Of a stretch of 64,000 nt of DNA, positions 26,016-35,255 are shown piece after piece. Position 1 is the stretch's first letter. Every line of letters starts with the position of its first letter. Made by a program: the position numbers and the translations under genes. Source of the stretch: Rhizobium lusitanum. GTDB lineage: Bacteria > Pseudomonadota > Alphaproteobacteria > Rhizobiales > Rhizobiaceae. The stretch spans positions 558,001-622,000 of the forward strand of contig NZ_CP050307.1 in NCBI RefSeq assembly GCF_014189535.1, given 5' to 3'. The notes beneath the pieces are model-generated. The model searched no databases. It was not told the origin of the DNA and worked only from the letters and a program-made list of their open reading frames with translations.

Positions 26016-27524
26016 GTGAAGGCGCAAGTGGTCATCCATCGCGATTTCCGGATTGCCGATATCGACGATCGGCTCTACAGCTCGTTTCTGGAGCATCTGG
26101 GCAGGGCGATTTACGGGGGCATCTATGAGCCCGGCCATCCGACTGCGGATGCGGACGGGTTTCGCCAGGACGTTATCGAACTGGTCCGCGAGTTGAATTC
26201 GCCCTACTGCCGCTATCCCGGCGGTAATTTCGTATCCGCCTACAATTGGGAAGACGGTGTCGGCCCCCGTTCGGAGCGCCCCGTGCGGCTCGATCTCGCC
26301 TGGCGTACCCGCGAGAGCAATCAGATCGGCGTCAACGAGTTCGTCGATTGGTGCAAGAAGGCCAACACCAAGCCGATGCTGGCCGTCAACCTGGGTTCGC
26401 GCGGTCTTGATGACGCACGCAACTTCCTTGAATATTGCAATCATCCAAGCGGCACCTATTGGTCGGACCTGCGCCGCAAGCATGGCTGGGCCGATCCCCA
26501 TGGCGTGAAGCTGTGGTGCCTCGGCAACGAGATGGACGGTCCGTGGCAGGTTGGTCACAAGTCGGCTTACGAATATGGCCGGCTGGCCGACGAGACGGCC
26601 AAGGCCATGCGCGGTTTCGACAAGTCGCTGGAGCTGGTCGTCTGCGGTTCCTCCAATTCGGAAATGAAGACCTATCCCGATTGGGAAGCGCAGGTTTTGG
26701 AGCAATGCTACGACAGCGCGGACCATATCTCGCTGCACATGTATTTCGCCAATCGTGAGAAGAACACGCTGAATTATCTCGCCAAGGCGGAAAAGCTCGA
26801 CCGCTATATCGGCACGATCGGTGGTGTGATCGACTATATCAAGGCAAAGAAGCGCTCGAAGAAGACGATCGGCATTTCCTTCGACGAGTGGAACGTCTGG
26901 TATCATTCAAACCAGCAGGACAAGGACATCCTTGCGCGCGACGAGTGGCCGGATGCGCCGCACCTTCTCGAAGACGTTTATAATTTCGAGGACGTTCTTC
27001 AAGTCGGCGGCATTCTGAACACGTTCATCCGGCGGTCGGATCGGGTCCGCATCGCCTGCATCGCCCAGCTCGTGAATGTCATTGCGCCGATCATGACGGA
27101 GGATGGCGGTCCCGCCTGGCGGCAGACCATCTATTATCCGCTCTATTTCGCCTCGAAGTACGGACGCGGTTTCGCGCTGCGGCTGGTCACCGACGGCCCG
27201 ACCTATGACAGCGATGAGGCGGACGACGTGCCCTATCTCGATGTCTCGGCCGTTCATGATGCCACGGGGAATACGGTCACCCTGTTTACCGTGAACCGCC
27301 ATCTGGACTCGTCACTCGACCTCGATACCCGGCTGGAAGGGTTCCCCGGTGCGCGCGTCATCGAGCAGTACGAGATGGTTCACGAGAAGCTTGAAGCGGT
27401 CAATACGGCGTCCCGGCCCAATGCGGTCGTTCCCGCCAAAACGGGTGACGCCAAGATCGAGGATGGCCGGCTTCGCGCTACGCTGAAGCCACTGTCCTAT
27501 AACGTGATCCGGCTGTCGGTATGA
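26016..27524 (+). CDS. abfA: Alpha-L-arabinofuranosidase (GH51)
   Basis: The 502-residue enzyme has the GH51 (beta/alpha)8 core. The acid/base Glu172 lies in WCLGNEMDGPWQVGH and the nucleophile Glu291 in ISFDEWNVWYH. The RYPGGNFVSAYNWEDGVG block is also conserved, and a C-terminal beta-sandwich follows. There is no signal peptide, so it acts in the cytosol on imported arabino-oligosaccharides, releasing L-arabinose. It starts with GTG, with a GGGAGGA site six bases upstream. It heads the operon with the importer that follows. Length is typical (about 500). Confidence 0.93.
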   Translation: MKAQVVIHRDFRIADIDDRLYSSFLEHLGRAIYGGIYEPGHPTADADGFRQDVIELVRELNSPYCRYPGGNFVSAYNWEDGVGPRSERPVRLDLAWRTRESNQIGVNEFVDWCKKANTKPMLAVNLGSRGLDDARNFLEYCNHPSGTYWSDLRRKHGWADPHGVKLWCLGNEMDGPWQVGHKSAYEYGRLADETAKAMRGFDKSLELVVCGSSNSEMKTYPDWEAQVLEQCYDSADHISLHMYFANREKNTLNYLAKAEKLDRYIGTIGGVIDYIKAKKRSKKTIGISFDEWNVWYHSNQQDKDILARDEWPDAPHLLEDVYNFEDVLQVGGILNTFIRRSDRVRIACIAQLVNVIAPIMTEDGGPAWRQTIYYPLYFASKYGRGFALRLVTDGPTYDSDEADDVPYLDVSAVHDATGNTVTLFTVNRHLDSSLDLDTRLEGFPGARVIEQYEMVHEKLEAVNTASRPNAVVPAKTGDAKIEDGRLRATLKPLSYNVIRLSV

Positions 27525-27534
27525 CAGCCGGTTG

Positions 27535-27559
27535 CCGGGACGCGGTAAACGCGTCCCGG
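27535..27559 (+). other. Hairpin between the arabinofuranosidase and importer genes
   Basis: Perfect arms CCGGGACGCG and CGCGTCCCGG flank a 5-base loop. No T-tract follows, so it more likely protects or processes the transcript than ends it. Confidence 0.55.
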
Positions 27560-27733
27560 TCTGCAATGACGTCCGGCATGTCGCGAGGAGGCGATACATG
27601 TCGGTACGGTGGTCTGTTGCGAGCCGGTTTGGACATGAGGTGTTCAAGGTCCGTCTAACGCAGGGAGTTTGAAAGTCACGGCATGCCTCACCTTGTTTGG
27701 CCTGCCGTCCGATGGATAACTAGGGAGGAGATC

Positions 27734-29632
27734 ATGCAGAAGTGGAAGAAGCTTGCTTTCGGTGTCGCGCTGGCCACGTTCGGCCTGGTCGGGGCAGCCA
27801 CGGCACAGGAATATACGACCTTGCCACGCAAGGAGACGCTGATCGTCGAGAACCCGGAGGGGACGATCAAGAATCCCGGCTGGTTCAATATCTGGGTCAA
27901 TGGCGGCGGCGGTGTTTCGACCGGCCTGCAGCAATTGACGATGGATACGCTTTGGTACATCGACCCGGAACAGGGGCTCGGTGGTTCGGCCTGGGACAAT
28001 TCGCTCGCCGCCGACAAGCCGCAATATAATGACGACTTCACCCAGATGACGGTCAAGCTGCGCAAGGGGCTCTATTGGAGCGACGGCGTCGAGTTCACCG
28101 CCGATGACGTGGTCTATACGGTCAAGACCCAGATAGATCATCCGGGTATGAACTGGAGCGCTGCCTTTTCCGTGCAGGTCGCCAGCGTCGAGGCAACGGA
28201 CCCCTATACCGTCGTCTTCAAGCTCAAAAAGCCGAATTCGCGGTTCCATGCCATCTTCACCGTGCGGTGGAACGGCGCCTGGATCATGCCGAAACATGTC
28301 TTCGAAAAAGTTGCCGATCCGGTTCGTTACGATTTCGCCAATCCGGTGTCGCTCGGCGCTTATAAGCTGAAAACCTTTGATCCGCAGGGCAAGTGGTACA
28401 CTTGGGAAAAGCGCGACGACTGGCAGCGCACCTCGCTGGCCCGCCTAGGCGAGCCGGGGCCGAAATATGTCACTTACGTCGATCCAGGCCCGCCGGATAA
28501 ACGCACGATCGCCCAGCTGGAGCACAATCTCGATATCATTCACGATAACACGCCCGAGGGCATGTTTACGCTGAAGGATAAATCCAAGACCGTTGAAAGC
28601 TGGTTCCCGGGCTTCCCCTTCGCCCATCCAGATCCGACGCTGCCGGCGGTAATCTTCAACACGCAGGATCCGCTGTTTAGTAACGCCGATGTCCGCTGGG
28701 CGCTGGCGCTGCTCATCGATATCAAGGCAGTCGACATGGCGAGCTATCGCGGTACCGCCACGCTTTCGGCGCTTGGCGTTCCGCCGACGGCGATTGCCAT
28801 GAAGGATTATCAGGCGCCGTTGCAGGATTGGCTCAAGGACTTTGAAGTCGATACCGGCAAGCGCAAGATCAAGCCCTATGATCCGACGATCGGCCAGCAG
28901 GTCGCCGACATGCTGCGCAAGCAGCCGAAATACAAGGATCAGATTCCGACCGATCCGGCGGCCATCAGTACGGCCTTCGGCTATGGCTGGTGGAAACCCG
29001 ATCCACAGGCAGCCACCGAACTTCTGGAAAAGGCCGGCTTCAAGAAGGTCGGTGGCAAATGGATGACGCCGGATGGTCAGCCCTTCAAGATCCGCCTGAC
29101 GGTGGAAGGCGATACGCGCTCGGTCTTCACCCGTGCGGGCACTCTGATTGCCCAGCAATGGGCAGCCTTCGGCATCGACTCTAAGGCTGCTCCGTCCTCT
29201 GCCGTCTGGCAGGGGCTGGCTACAGGCGATTTCCAATGCGCGATTGCATGGAGCGTCGAAACATGGGGTGGCGATCCGGACCTGTCGTTTTTCCTCGAGA
29301 GCTGGCATTCGGATTTCGTTGCCAAGAAGGGCGAGAACCAGTCGGCCCGCAACTGGCAGCGTTGGTCCAATCCGGAACTCGACAAGATCATCGAGAGCAT
29401 CCGTCGGGTGAGTGCTGACGATCCGAAGGGCATCGAGCTTGGCAAGGACTATCTGAAGCTTGTCGCTCGCGAAATGCCGACCATTCCGCTGATGTCCTAC
29501 AACGTCTTCACGTCGATGGATACCACCTACTGGAAAGGCTACCCGACGATCGCCGACCCTTATACCGATCCGGTTCCCAATTGGGCGAATTCCCGGCTGA
29601 TGATGGTCAAGCTGAAGCCGGCGCAGCCATAA
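27734..29632 (+). CDS. ABC transporter substrate-binding protein, peptide/nickel (family 5) type
   Basis: The 632-residue exported protein has a signal peptide (residues 1-23, LAFGVALATFGLVGAATA) and the family-5 solute-binding fold: LRKGLYWSDGVEFTADDVVYTV, then LKKPNSRFHAIFTVRWNG and PDLSFFLESWHSDF near the C-terminus. ATG 27734 follows GGGAGGAG. Family-5 proteins bind peptides or, in subgroups, plant-derived oligosaccharides. The neighbouring arabinofuranosidase points to arabinose-containing oligomers. Two hairpins after the gene suggest it is produced in excess over the permeases. Confidence 0.87.
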   Translation: MQKWKKLAFGVALATFGLVGAATAQEYTTLPRKETLIVENPEGTIKNPGWFNIWVNGGGGVSTGLQQLTMDTLWYIDPEQGLGGSAWDNSLAADKPQYNDDFTQMTVKLRKGLYWSDGVEFTADDVVYTVKTQIDHPGMNWSAAFSVQVASVEATDPYTVVFKLKKPNSRFHAIFTVRWNGAWIMPKHVFEKVADPVRYDFANPVSLGAYKLKTFDPQGKWYTWEKRDDWQRTSLARLGEPGPKYVTYVDPGPPDKRTIAQLEHNLDIIHDNTPEGMFTLKDKSKTVESWFPGFPFAHPDPTLPAVIFNTQDPLFSNADVRWALALLIDIKAVDMASYRGTATLSALGVPPTAIAMKDYQAPLQDWLKDFEVDTGKRKIKPYDPTIGQQVADMLRKQPKYKDQIPTDPAAISTAFGYGWWKPDPQAATELLEKAGFKKVGGKWMTPDGQPFKIRLTVEGDTRSVFTRAGTLIAQQWAAFGIDSKAAPSSAVWQGLATGDFQCAIAWSVETWGGDPDLSFFLESWHSDFVAKKGENQSARNWQRWSNPELDKIIESIRRVSADDPKGIELGKDYLKLVAREMPTIPLMSYNVFTSMDTTYWKGYPTIADPYTDPVPNWANSRLMMVKLKPAQP

Positions 29633-29643
29633 ATCCTCCCAAC

Positions 29644-29710
29644 CCTGACGCGGCTTCTGTCGCGTCAGGCACCTGTCGCCGGACATTAAGCGAGTCCGGC
29701 GACCCTTTTT
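29644..29710 (+). terminator. Tandem hairpins after the binding-protein gene
   Basis: The first stem is CCTGACGCG/CGCGTCAGG (29644-29669). The second is GTCGCCGGAC/GTCCGGCGAC (29675-29703), followed by CCTTTTTG. Together they should partly stop transcription, leaving more binding-protein mRNA than permease mRNA. Confidence 0.65.
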
Positions 29711-29749
29711 GAAGAGTGATGAAGCGCAAGCAGCAAGGAAAACGACGGC

Positions 29750-30754
29750 ATGGCGTCCTATCCCATTTTCGTATTGAAACGATTTGGCCAGTTCCTGCTC
29801 GTTGTCTTTCTCGGCATCTCCGCGACCTTCTTCATCACGCATATGACGCCGATCGATCCCGTCGAGCAGAGTATCGGCGCGATCCAGCAGATGGGGCAGT
29901 CCGATCCCCGCGCCGTCGACCTCATGCGCCAGTCGCTTCGCGAGCTCTACGGCATGGAGGGCTCGCTCTGGCAGCAATATGTGCATTTCTGGACGCGTCT
30001 TGCGACTGGCGATCTCGGACCGTCTCTCTCCGCCTTTCCGACACCGGTCTCGACCATCATTCTGCGGTCGCTTCCATGGACCATCGGCCTGATGACGGTT
30101 GCGACGCTGTTCACCTTCATCCTGGGCAACACGATCGGCGCGCTTGCCGGCTACTATCGCAAGAGCATGGTGCTGAAAGCTGTCAGCCTCGTCTTCATCG
30201 CGATGCAGCCGATCCCCTATTACATTCTCGCCTTCGTGCTGATCATCCTGTTCGGCTATCTCTGGCCGATCCTGCCGATCAACGGCGGCTACGAGATGAA
30301 CACCAATCTGCAACTATCCTTCTCGCTGGTGCTCGACATCCTCAGGCATTCCATCCTGCCGGCGCTGTCGCTGATCCTCGTCGGCACGGGCGGCTGGTTG
30401 ATCGGCATGCGGGCGCTGGTCTCCAACATCATCACGGAGGACTATGTGACCTTCGCCGAACTTGGCGGCGTGCCGAAGAACCGCATTCTACGATCCTACA
30501 TAGCGCGCAACGCCATGGTGCCGCAGTTCACCGGGCTCGCCATGTCGCTGGGAGCGGTCTTCAACGGTACGATCATCACGGAGATCGTCTTCGGCTATCC
30601 CGGCATCGGCAACCTGCTGATTTCGGCGGTGCATGCCGGCGATTACAGCCTCGTGCTGGGGCTGAGCGCACTGTCCATCACCGGCGTCGCCGCCGCCGTG
30701 TTCATCATCGATATTCTGGGTCCGCTGATCGACCCGCGCATCAGGGTGGAGTAG
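29750..30754 (+). CDS. ABC transporter permease (DppB/OppB type)
   Basis: The 334-residue protein has six membrane helices (first at about 10-32) and the permease docking loop EDYVTFAELGGVPKNRILRSYIARNAMVPQ. The family N-terminus MASYPIFVLKRFGQFLLVVFLGISATFF is present. It precedes the second permease by three bases. It forms half of the channel for the imported oligomer. Confidence 0.9.
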   Translation: MASYPIFVLKRFGQFLLVVFLGISATFFITHMTPIDPVEQSIGAIQQMGQSDPRAVDLMRQSLRELYGMEGSLWQQYVHFWTRLATGDLGPSLSAFPTPVSTIILRSLPWTIGLMTVATLFTFILGNTIGALAGYYRKSMVLKAVSLVFIAMQPIPYYILAFVLIILFGYLWPILPINGGYEMNTNLQLSFSLVLDILRHSILPALSLILVGTGGWLIGMRALVSNIITEDYVTFAELGGVPKNRILRSYIARNAMVPQFTGLAMSLGAVFNGTIITEIVFGYPGIGNLLISAVHAGDYSLVLGLSALSITGVAAAVFIIDILGPLIDPRIRVE

Positions 30755-30757
30755 GCC

Positions 30758-31615
30758 ATGTTCACGATCGTTCGCGACCTCGCTCGCCAGAATGCGGAGT
30801 TCCTTTGCGGCCTGCTGCTGTTCGCAGTGATCGTCGCGCTTATAGTCCTATCCTATTTTTCGCCCTACGGTCCCTCGGACATCTATGTCCTGCCGCCTGA
30901 TATGCCGCCTGACGGCGATTACTGGCTCGGCACGACCTCGCGTGGCCAGGATGTCTTCTGGCAGCTCACAACCGCTCTCAGGAACACGCTTTATTTCGGC
31001 ATCGGCGTGGCGTTCTTGTCGCGCATCATCTCACTGGTGGTCGGTCTCGTCGCGGGTTACCTCGGCGGTGTGGTCGACCGGGTGCTGATGGCGATCAACG
31101 ACAGCATCATGGTCATTCCGCAGTTCCCGCTGTTGATCCTGTTCTACTTCGTGCTCAAGGACGGAATGACCTGGACCGTGCTCATCGTGGTGATGGCCTC
31201 GCTCGGCTGGTCCTACGATGCGCGCCTGATCCGCTCGGTGGCGATCAGCCTCAAGAGCCGGCCGTTCACGACCCAGAGCGTCTATTCCGGCATGAGCATG
31301 TACAAGATCCTCGTTCAGGAACATCTGCCCTATGTCCTGCCGATCGTCTTCGCCACGACGATGAACAACATGATCTGGTCGATCGGCATGGAAATCACGC
31401 TGTCGGTGCTCGGTTTCACGGATATCGAAACCCCGACCATGGGCATGATGATCTACTGGGCGAATGCCCATTCGGCGCTGATCGCTGGGGTATGGTGGTG
31501 GGTCGCGGCACCGGTCGCAGCCATCGTCGTGCTGTTCACGGCGCTCTTCCTGCTGTCGATGTCGATGAACGAATACAACGATCCGCGCAGTCGACTGAAC
31601 CGGATGGGGGGCTAA
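30758..31615 (+). CDS. ABC transporter permease (DppC/OppC type)
   Basis: The 285-residue protein has an N-terminal helix (about 15-38), a periplasmic loop with DGDYWLGTTSRGQDVFWQL, and later helices around the docking loop SMYKILVQEHLPYVLPIVFA. It lies three bases before the first ATPase gene. A run of six G precedes its stop; the reading frame still ends with a normal TAA. Confidence 0.9.
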   Translation: MFTIVRDLARQNAEFLCGLLLFAVIVALIVLSYFSPYGPSDIYVLPPDMPPDGDYWLGTTSRGQDVFWQLTTALRNTLYFGIGVAFLSRIISLVVGLVAGYLGGVVDRVLMAINDSIMVIPQFPLLILFYFVLKDGMTWTVLIVVMASLGWSYDARLIRSVAISLKSRPFTTQSVYSGMSMYKILVQEHLPYVLPIVFATTMNNMIWSIGMEITLSVLGFTDIETPTMGMMIYWANAHSALIAGVWWWVAAPVAAIVVLFTALFLLSMSMNEYNDPRSRLNRMGG

Positions 31616-31618
31616 GTC

Positions 31619-32608
31619 ATGGACGCTGTGGTCGAGGTCAAGAACCTAAAAGCCTACTACAAAGCCTTCCTCTACGGCGTCGATCGCGAGGTGCGCGCCG
31701 TCGACGATATCAGCCTGACGATCGGCCGCGGGGAGATCTATGGCGTCGCAGGGGAATCGAGCAGCGGCAAGACGACGCTCATCAAGACCATTGCCGGTGC
31801 CATCCGTCCGCCGTTGAGGGTTGTCGAGGGCAGCGTCACCTTTCACTTCAACGGCGGCACGCAGGATATCTATGGCATGACTGCGGAGGCACGGGCGGCT
31901 CTGAGGTGGCGGCATCTGTCCTACATCATGCAGGGCTCGATGAACGTGCTCAATCCTGTGCGACGCATTCGCCACTCTTTCACGGATTTTGCCTTTCGCC
32001 ATATGAAGGTAGACAGATCCGCCTTCTTCGAACGGGTCGCCAGCCATCTGCAGCGGCTGAAGCTCGATCCCCAGCTTCTCGATGCCTATCCCCACGAATT
32101 GTCCGGCGGCATGCGCCAGCGCATGACGATCGCACTTGCCACGATCCTGACACCGGAATTCATCATCGCCGATGAACCGACGACGGCTCTCGATGTCATC
32201 GTGCAGCGCGACGTCTTGACGATGATCCGCGAGATCCAGCGCGATATGGGCTCCTCCTTCCTGTTCGTCACCCATGACATGGGCGTCCACGCCGCCGTCT
32301 CCGACCGTATCGGCATCGTCTATGCCGGCCGCCTAGTCGAGGAGGCGCCGACCCGCAAGCTCTTCCATCTGCCGCTGCACCCCTACACGCAGCATCTGGT
32401 CGCAAGCCTTCCGCGGATCGGCGACGCAAGTTCCCGACCCTCGCTGGAGGGGCGGCCGCCCAATCTCGCCATGCCGCCGGAAGGCTGTCGTTTTCATCCG
32501 AGATGTCCGAAGCGCATGGATATTTGCAGCCGCGAGGTGCCGCCGATGGTCAATGTCGAGCCGGACCGGCGCGTGGCCTGCTTTGCAGTGACGGGAGAAC
32601 GGATTTGA
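31619..32608 (+). CDS. ABC transporter ATPase (DppD/OppD type)
   Basis: The 329-residue ATPase has Walker A GESSSGKTTL, signature LSGGMRQRMTIALA, Walker B FIIADEPTTALD and the switch His in FLFVTHDMG. The C-terminal oligopeptide-transporter domain (CRFHPRCPKRMDICSREVPPM) has Cys residues that may bind an iron-sulfur cluster, as in Dpp-type ATPases. It overlaps the second ATPase gene by four bases. Confidence 0.9.
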   Translation: MDAVVEVKNLKAYYKAFLYGVDREVRAVDDISLTIGRGEIYGVAGESSSGKTTLIKTIAGAIRPPLRVVEGSVTFHFNGGTQDIYGMTAEARAALRWRHLSYIMQGSMNVLNPVRRIRHSFTDFAFRHMKVDRSAFFERVASHLQRLKLDPQLLDAYPHELSGGMRQRMTIALATILTPEFIIADEPTTALDVIVQRDVLTMIREIQRDMGSSFLFVTHDMGVHAAVSDRIGIVYAGRLVEEAPTRKLFHLPLHPYTQHLVASLPRIGDASSRPSLEGRPPNLAMPPEGCRFHPRCPKRMDICSREVPPMVNVEPDRRVACFAVTGERI

Positions 32609-33411
32609 CGGATCTGCTTTCGCTCTCGCACGTTACCAAGATCTACCGGCAGGGCGGTCTGCTCGGCGGGCGCCATATCACCGCCGTCAAGGACGTCAGC
32701 CTGACGCTGGGGCAGGAGCCGGAGATCCTGTCGATCGTCGGCGAATCCGGTTCGGGAAAGTCGACCATTGCGGCAATGATCCTCGGCCAGACGGCGCCGA
32801 GCGAAGGACGGCTGGATTTCCGGGGCAGCCCCGTCGCGGTTCACGGTAGGGTCGAGAGGCGCGCCTTTATGCGGCAGGTCCAGCCGGTGCTGCAAAACCC
32901 TTTCGAGGCTTTCAACCCGCTGAAGCGGGTGGATCGCTATCTTTTCGAGACGGCAAGGAGTTTCGCGCCCGACGGGAAGCGGCCAAGCCGAGAGGAAATC
33001 GAGCGTATGGCGGATACTGCGCTCTCGCATATCGGCCTGAGCTTGGCGGAGGTGAAGGGACGGTTTCCGCATGAGCTGTCCGGCGGGCAATTACAGCGCA
33101 CGGCAATCGCCCGCGCACTCATACCGCAACCACGGCTTCTGGTCGCCGACGAGCCGGTCTCGATGGTCGACGCGTCGCTCCGGATGGCGATCGTCAATCT
33201 CTTCAGCCAGCTGAAGAAGGATCTGGGTCTGTCGATCATCTACATCACGCATGATCTGGCGACCGCCTATTACATCAGCGATCGCATCGTCATCATGAAG
33301 AAGGGTGAGATTGTCGAGCAAGGGCAGGCGCGAGCCGTTCTCGACAATCCGCAACATCCCTATTCGCAGGCGCTCAAGGAAGCGGTGCTTTCCACGACGC
33401 CAGAGATTTGA
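32605..33411 (+). CDS. ABC transporter ATPase (DppF/OppF type)
   Basis: The 268-residue ATPase has Walker A GESGSGKST, signature LSGGQLQRTAIARA, Walker B LLVADEPVSMVD and the switch His in IIYITHDLATAYY. It ends soon after QHPYSQALKEAVLS, shorter than DppF and lacking its C-terminal domain. The TTG start at 32605 overlaps the preceding stop (TTGA) and has GGGAG upstream; longer frames further upstream are not conserved. It is the last gene of the operon and a terminator follows. Confidence 0.88.
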   Translation: MTDLLSLSHVTKIYRQGGLLGGRHITAVKDVSLTLGQEPEILSIVGESGSGKSTIAAMILGQTAPSEGRLDFRGSPVAVHGRVERRAFMRQVQPVLQNPFEAFNPLKRVDRYLFETARSFAPDGKRPSREEIERMADTALSHIGLSLAEVKGRFPHELSGGQLQRTAIARALIPQPRLLVADEPVSMVDASLRMAIVNLFSQLKKDLGLSIIYITHDLATAYYISDRIVIMKKGEIVEQGQARAVLDNPQHPYSQALKEAVLSTTPEI

Positions 33412-33439
33412 TCGTTGATCCCAGGCTTTGATTCTGCAT

Positions 33440-33480
33440 TTCCGATGCGCCTTGCTTCAGGCGCATCGGAACACGTTTTG
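33440..33480 (+). terminator. Terminator of the arabinan-importer operon
   Basis: Arms TTCCGATGCGCC and GGCGCATCGGAA (12 bp) flank an 8-base loop, then CACGTTTTG. It lies 28 bases after the last ATPase gene and may also act weakly for the convergent gene. Confidence 0.7.
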
Positions 33481-33490
33481 CTATCCGGCG

Positions 33491-33940
33491 TTAGCTATGG
33501 GTTTCCGGGATTGCCGAGGAGTGGTGCGACGTGATCAGCCACTTTCCATGTTCGAACTTGTAGCTGAAGGTAAAGCGGGCCGGTACCTTCGTGCCGTCGG
33601 CAAGCGTGAAGGTATAGGTGCCGGTATCGATCACCTTGTCGCAGCCGATCTTGATCGTGCGGGTATCGATCTTGCCCTGCGGCTTCTTCTTCAGAAAGTC
33701 CACGAAATAGGCCCTGCGCTCTTCCTGGGTGAGGCGCGGCTTGTTGGAGAGCGTCGGCAGGAGAACCGCGTCGGGGGCGTAGTTCTCAACAACCTTGTCA
33801 GGGTCAAGCGTTGCGAGCGACGTGTTCCAGCGGTCGAAGAGGCCTTCCACCTGCTTTTCGGTGATCGGCGTGCATTCGGCGGCCATTGCCTGGCCAGCCA
33901 GGACAGTAGCGACGGCGGCGACCATGACAAACTTATACAT
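33491..33940 (-). CDS. Secreted SnoaL-like / CaMKII-association domain protein
   Basis: The 149-residue protein has a signal peptide (MYKFVMVAAVATVLAGQAMAA). A cystatin-like alpha+beta domain of the NTF2/SnoaL superfamily follows (about residues 25-148: FDRWNTSLATLDPDKVVENY, PDAVLLPTLS, FTFSYKFEHGKWLITSHHSS). Two Cys, at the mature N-terminus and in KIGCDKV, could form a disulfide. This subgroup is usually annotated as SgcJ/EcaC-like or DUF4440-like; no reaction is known. ATG 33940 follows GGAG. An upstream extension lacks conserved residues. Confidence 0.72.
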   Translation of the reverse strand: MYKFVMVAAVATVLAGQAMAAECTPITEKQVEGLFDRWNTSLATLDPDKVVENYAPDAVLLPTLSNKPRLTQEERRAYFVDFLKKKPQGKIDTRTIKIGCDKVIDTGTYTFTLADGTKVPARFTFSYKFEHGKWLITSHHSSAIPETHS

Positions 33941-34139
33941 AAGGGGGTATCTCCAATTTTGACTGTTTTCTCCGGCCTCATCGCCGGTGACCTGAAGATA
34001 AGTCTGCTCGAATGCCGAAACGATCTGCCGGTCGGCGGTGAAATGATATGCCGGATGGCGTATGTTCATCGGCTTACGGAATGTCTATCTAAGACGCCGC
34101 CGGGCATCAGGCGCCGGCTCATGCCAGAGACCAGAGACA

Positions 34140-35255
34140 GTGGAAAACCTAGAATCTCCCGTGAGAGAACTGCGCCGGCTCTACAGGGAGTCTGAAGCGA
34201 AGGCCGCGCGCCTGCGGCTGATCGTCGAGGCGCGAAACATCCTCGACGCAATGGACTTCGAGATCGCCGCCCGACAGGTGCTTGCCCTTGTCTGTTCCTT
34301 TTGCGGCGCATCCGCCGCGCGGATAGAGTTTCCCGATGATCAGACGACTGAGGCCATTCGATACGAACGCGGTGCGTCGCAGCCATCCCCCGGGATCAAT
34401 TTTGCGGTCAACCTCGAGGGAAGCGATCCCAAGATTTCTCTGTTGCTAGCGCCCGAAATACAGGCGCTGACTCCTGACGAGGACCAGCAAACGCTGAAAA
34501 TCGTTGCCGACCAGCTTCTGGCGGCTCTCAACGACAAGAGGCACCGGCAGGAGCGCGAAGCTTTCACGGAGGCGCTGCGGAGCCGGGAGGCCATGCTCGC
34601 CCATCTGGTCGGTGAGATGATCAGCGCCCAGGAAAAGGAACGCGCCCGCGTCGCCTATGATCTGCATGATGGTGTTGCCCAGAGCCTCGTCAGCCTGCTT
34701 TTCCATCTTCAGGCGGCGACGGTCGGCCAGGATATAGACGCACAAACTGCGCAGAATCTGACCAGCTGCATCGATCTTGCCCGCCGCTGCGTCGGCGATA
34801 TCAGGCATGCCATCGCCGATCTCAGGCCGGCCGAGCTCGACGATCTCGGTCTTGCCGCGGCGATCCGGGCGAAGCTGGATTCGATGCGGATCGATCACGT
34901 CTCCTTCTCGGATCAGCTCGGTGAGGCACGGCTTCCGCGTGCCGTCGAGATCGTCCTTTATCGCGTTGCCCAGGAGGCGCTCGCCAATGCCGAAAAGCAT
35001 GCGGCCTGCACGCATGTCCGCATTGAGCTTGCTGAAAACGCGGACGGGATCGTCACGCTGACGGTATCCGACGATGGGCGCGGCTTTGCTGCTAGTGATC
35101 ATCGGCCGGAGAGGGGACATGGGGTCGGCCTGCCGGCGATGCGCGAGCGCCTGGCGCTGGTCGGCGGAACTCTGTCGATCGACAGCGCGCCTGGCGCTGG
35201 AACCCGCCTGCTGGCGGAAGTGCCGACCGATTTGAACCGGGAATCCTCTCCATGA
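34140..35255 (+). CDS. Sensor histidine kinase, NarX/DegS (HisKA_3) type
   Basis: The protein has an N-terminal coiled segment, a GAF-like input domain (about residues 20-140) and no membrane helix. HisKA_3 carries the phosphorylated His in EKERARVAYDLHDGVAQS, and the ATPase domain contains EALANAEKHA and SDDGRG with GHGVGLPAMRERL. The start is uncertain: GTG 34140 begins before the coiled region and fits GAGACA, while an ATG at 34062 adds 26 non-conserved residues. It overlaps the next gene by four bases and almost certainly phosphorylates it. The soluble GAF region suggests an intracellular or redox-type signal, though the ligand is unknown. Confidence 0.85.
   Translation: MENLESPVRELRRLYRESEAKAARLRLIVEARNILDAMDFEIAARQVLALVCSFCGASAARIEFPDDQTTEAIRYERGASQPSPGINFAVNLEGSDPKISLLLAPEIQALTPDEDQQTLKIVADQLLAALNDKRHRQEREAFTEALRSREAMLAHLVGEMISAQEKERARVAYDLHDGVAQSLVSLLFHLQAATVGQDIDAQTAQNLTSCIDLARRCVGDIRHAIADLRPAELDDLGLAAAIRAKLDSMRIDHVSFSDQLGEARLPRAVEIVLYRVAQEALANAEKHAACTHVRIELAENADGIVTLTVSDDGRGFAASDHRPERGHGVGLPAMRERLALVGGTLSIDSAPGAGTRLLAEVPTDLNRESSP

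Noticed and set aside
28445..30313. Minus-strand open frame of 622 codons
   Set aside because: It lies opposite the binding-protein and permease genes, which carry clear domain motifs; no protein family is visible in it.
31600..31615. G6 run at the end of the second permease as a fourth homopolymer frameshift
   Set aside because: The frame as read stops normally, three bases before the next ATG, and no family evidence demands a change.
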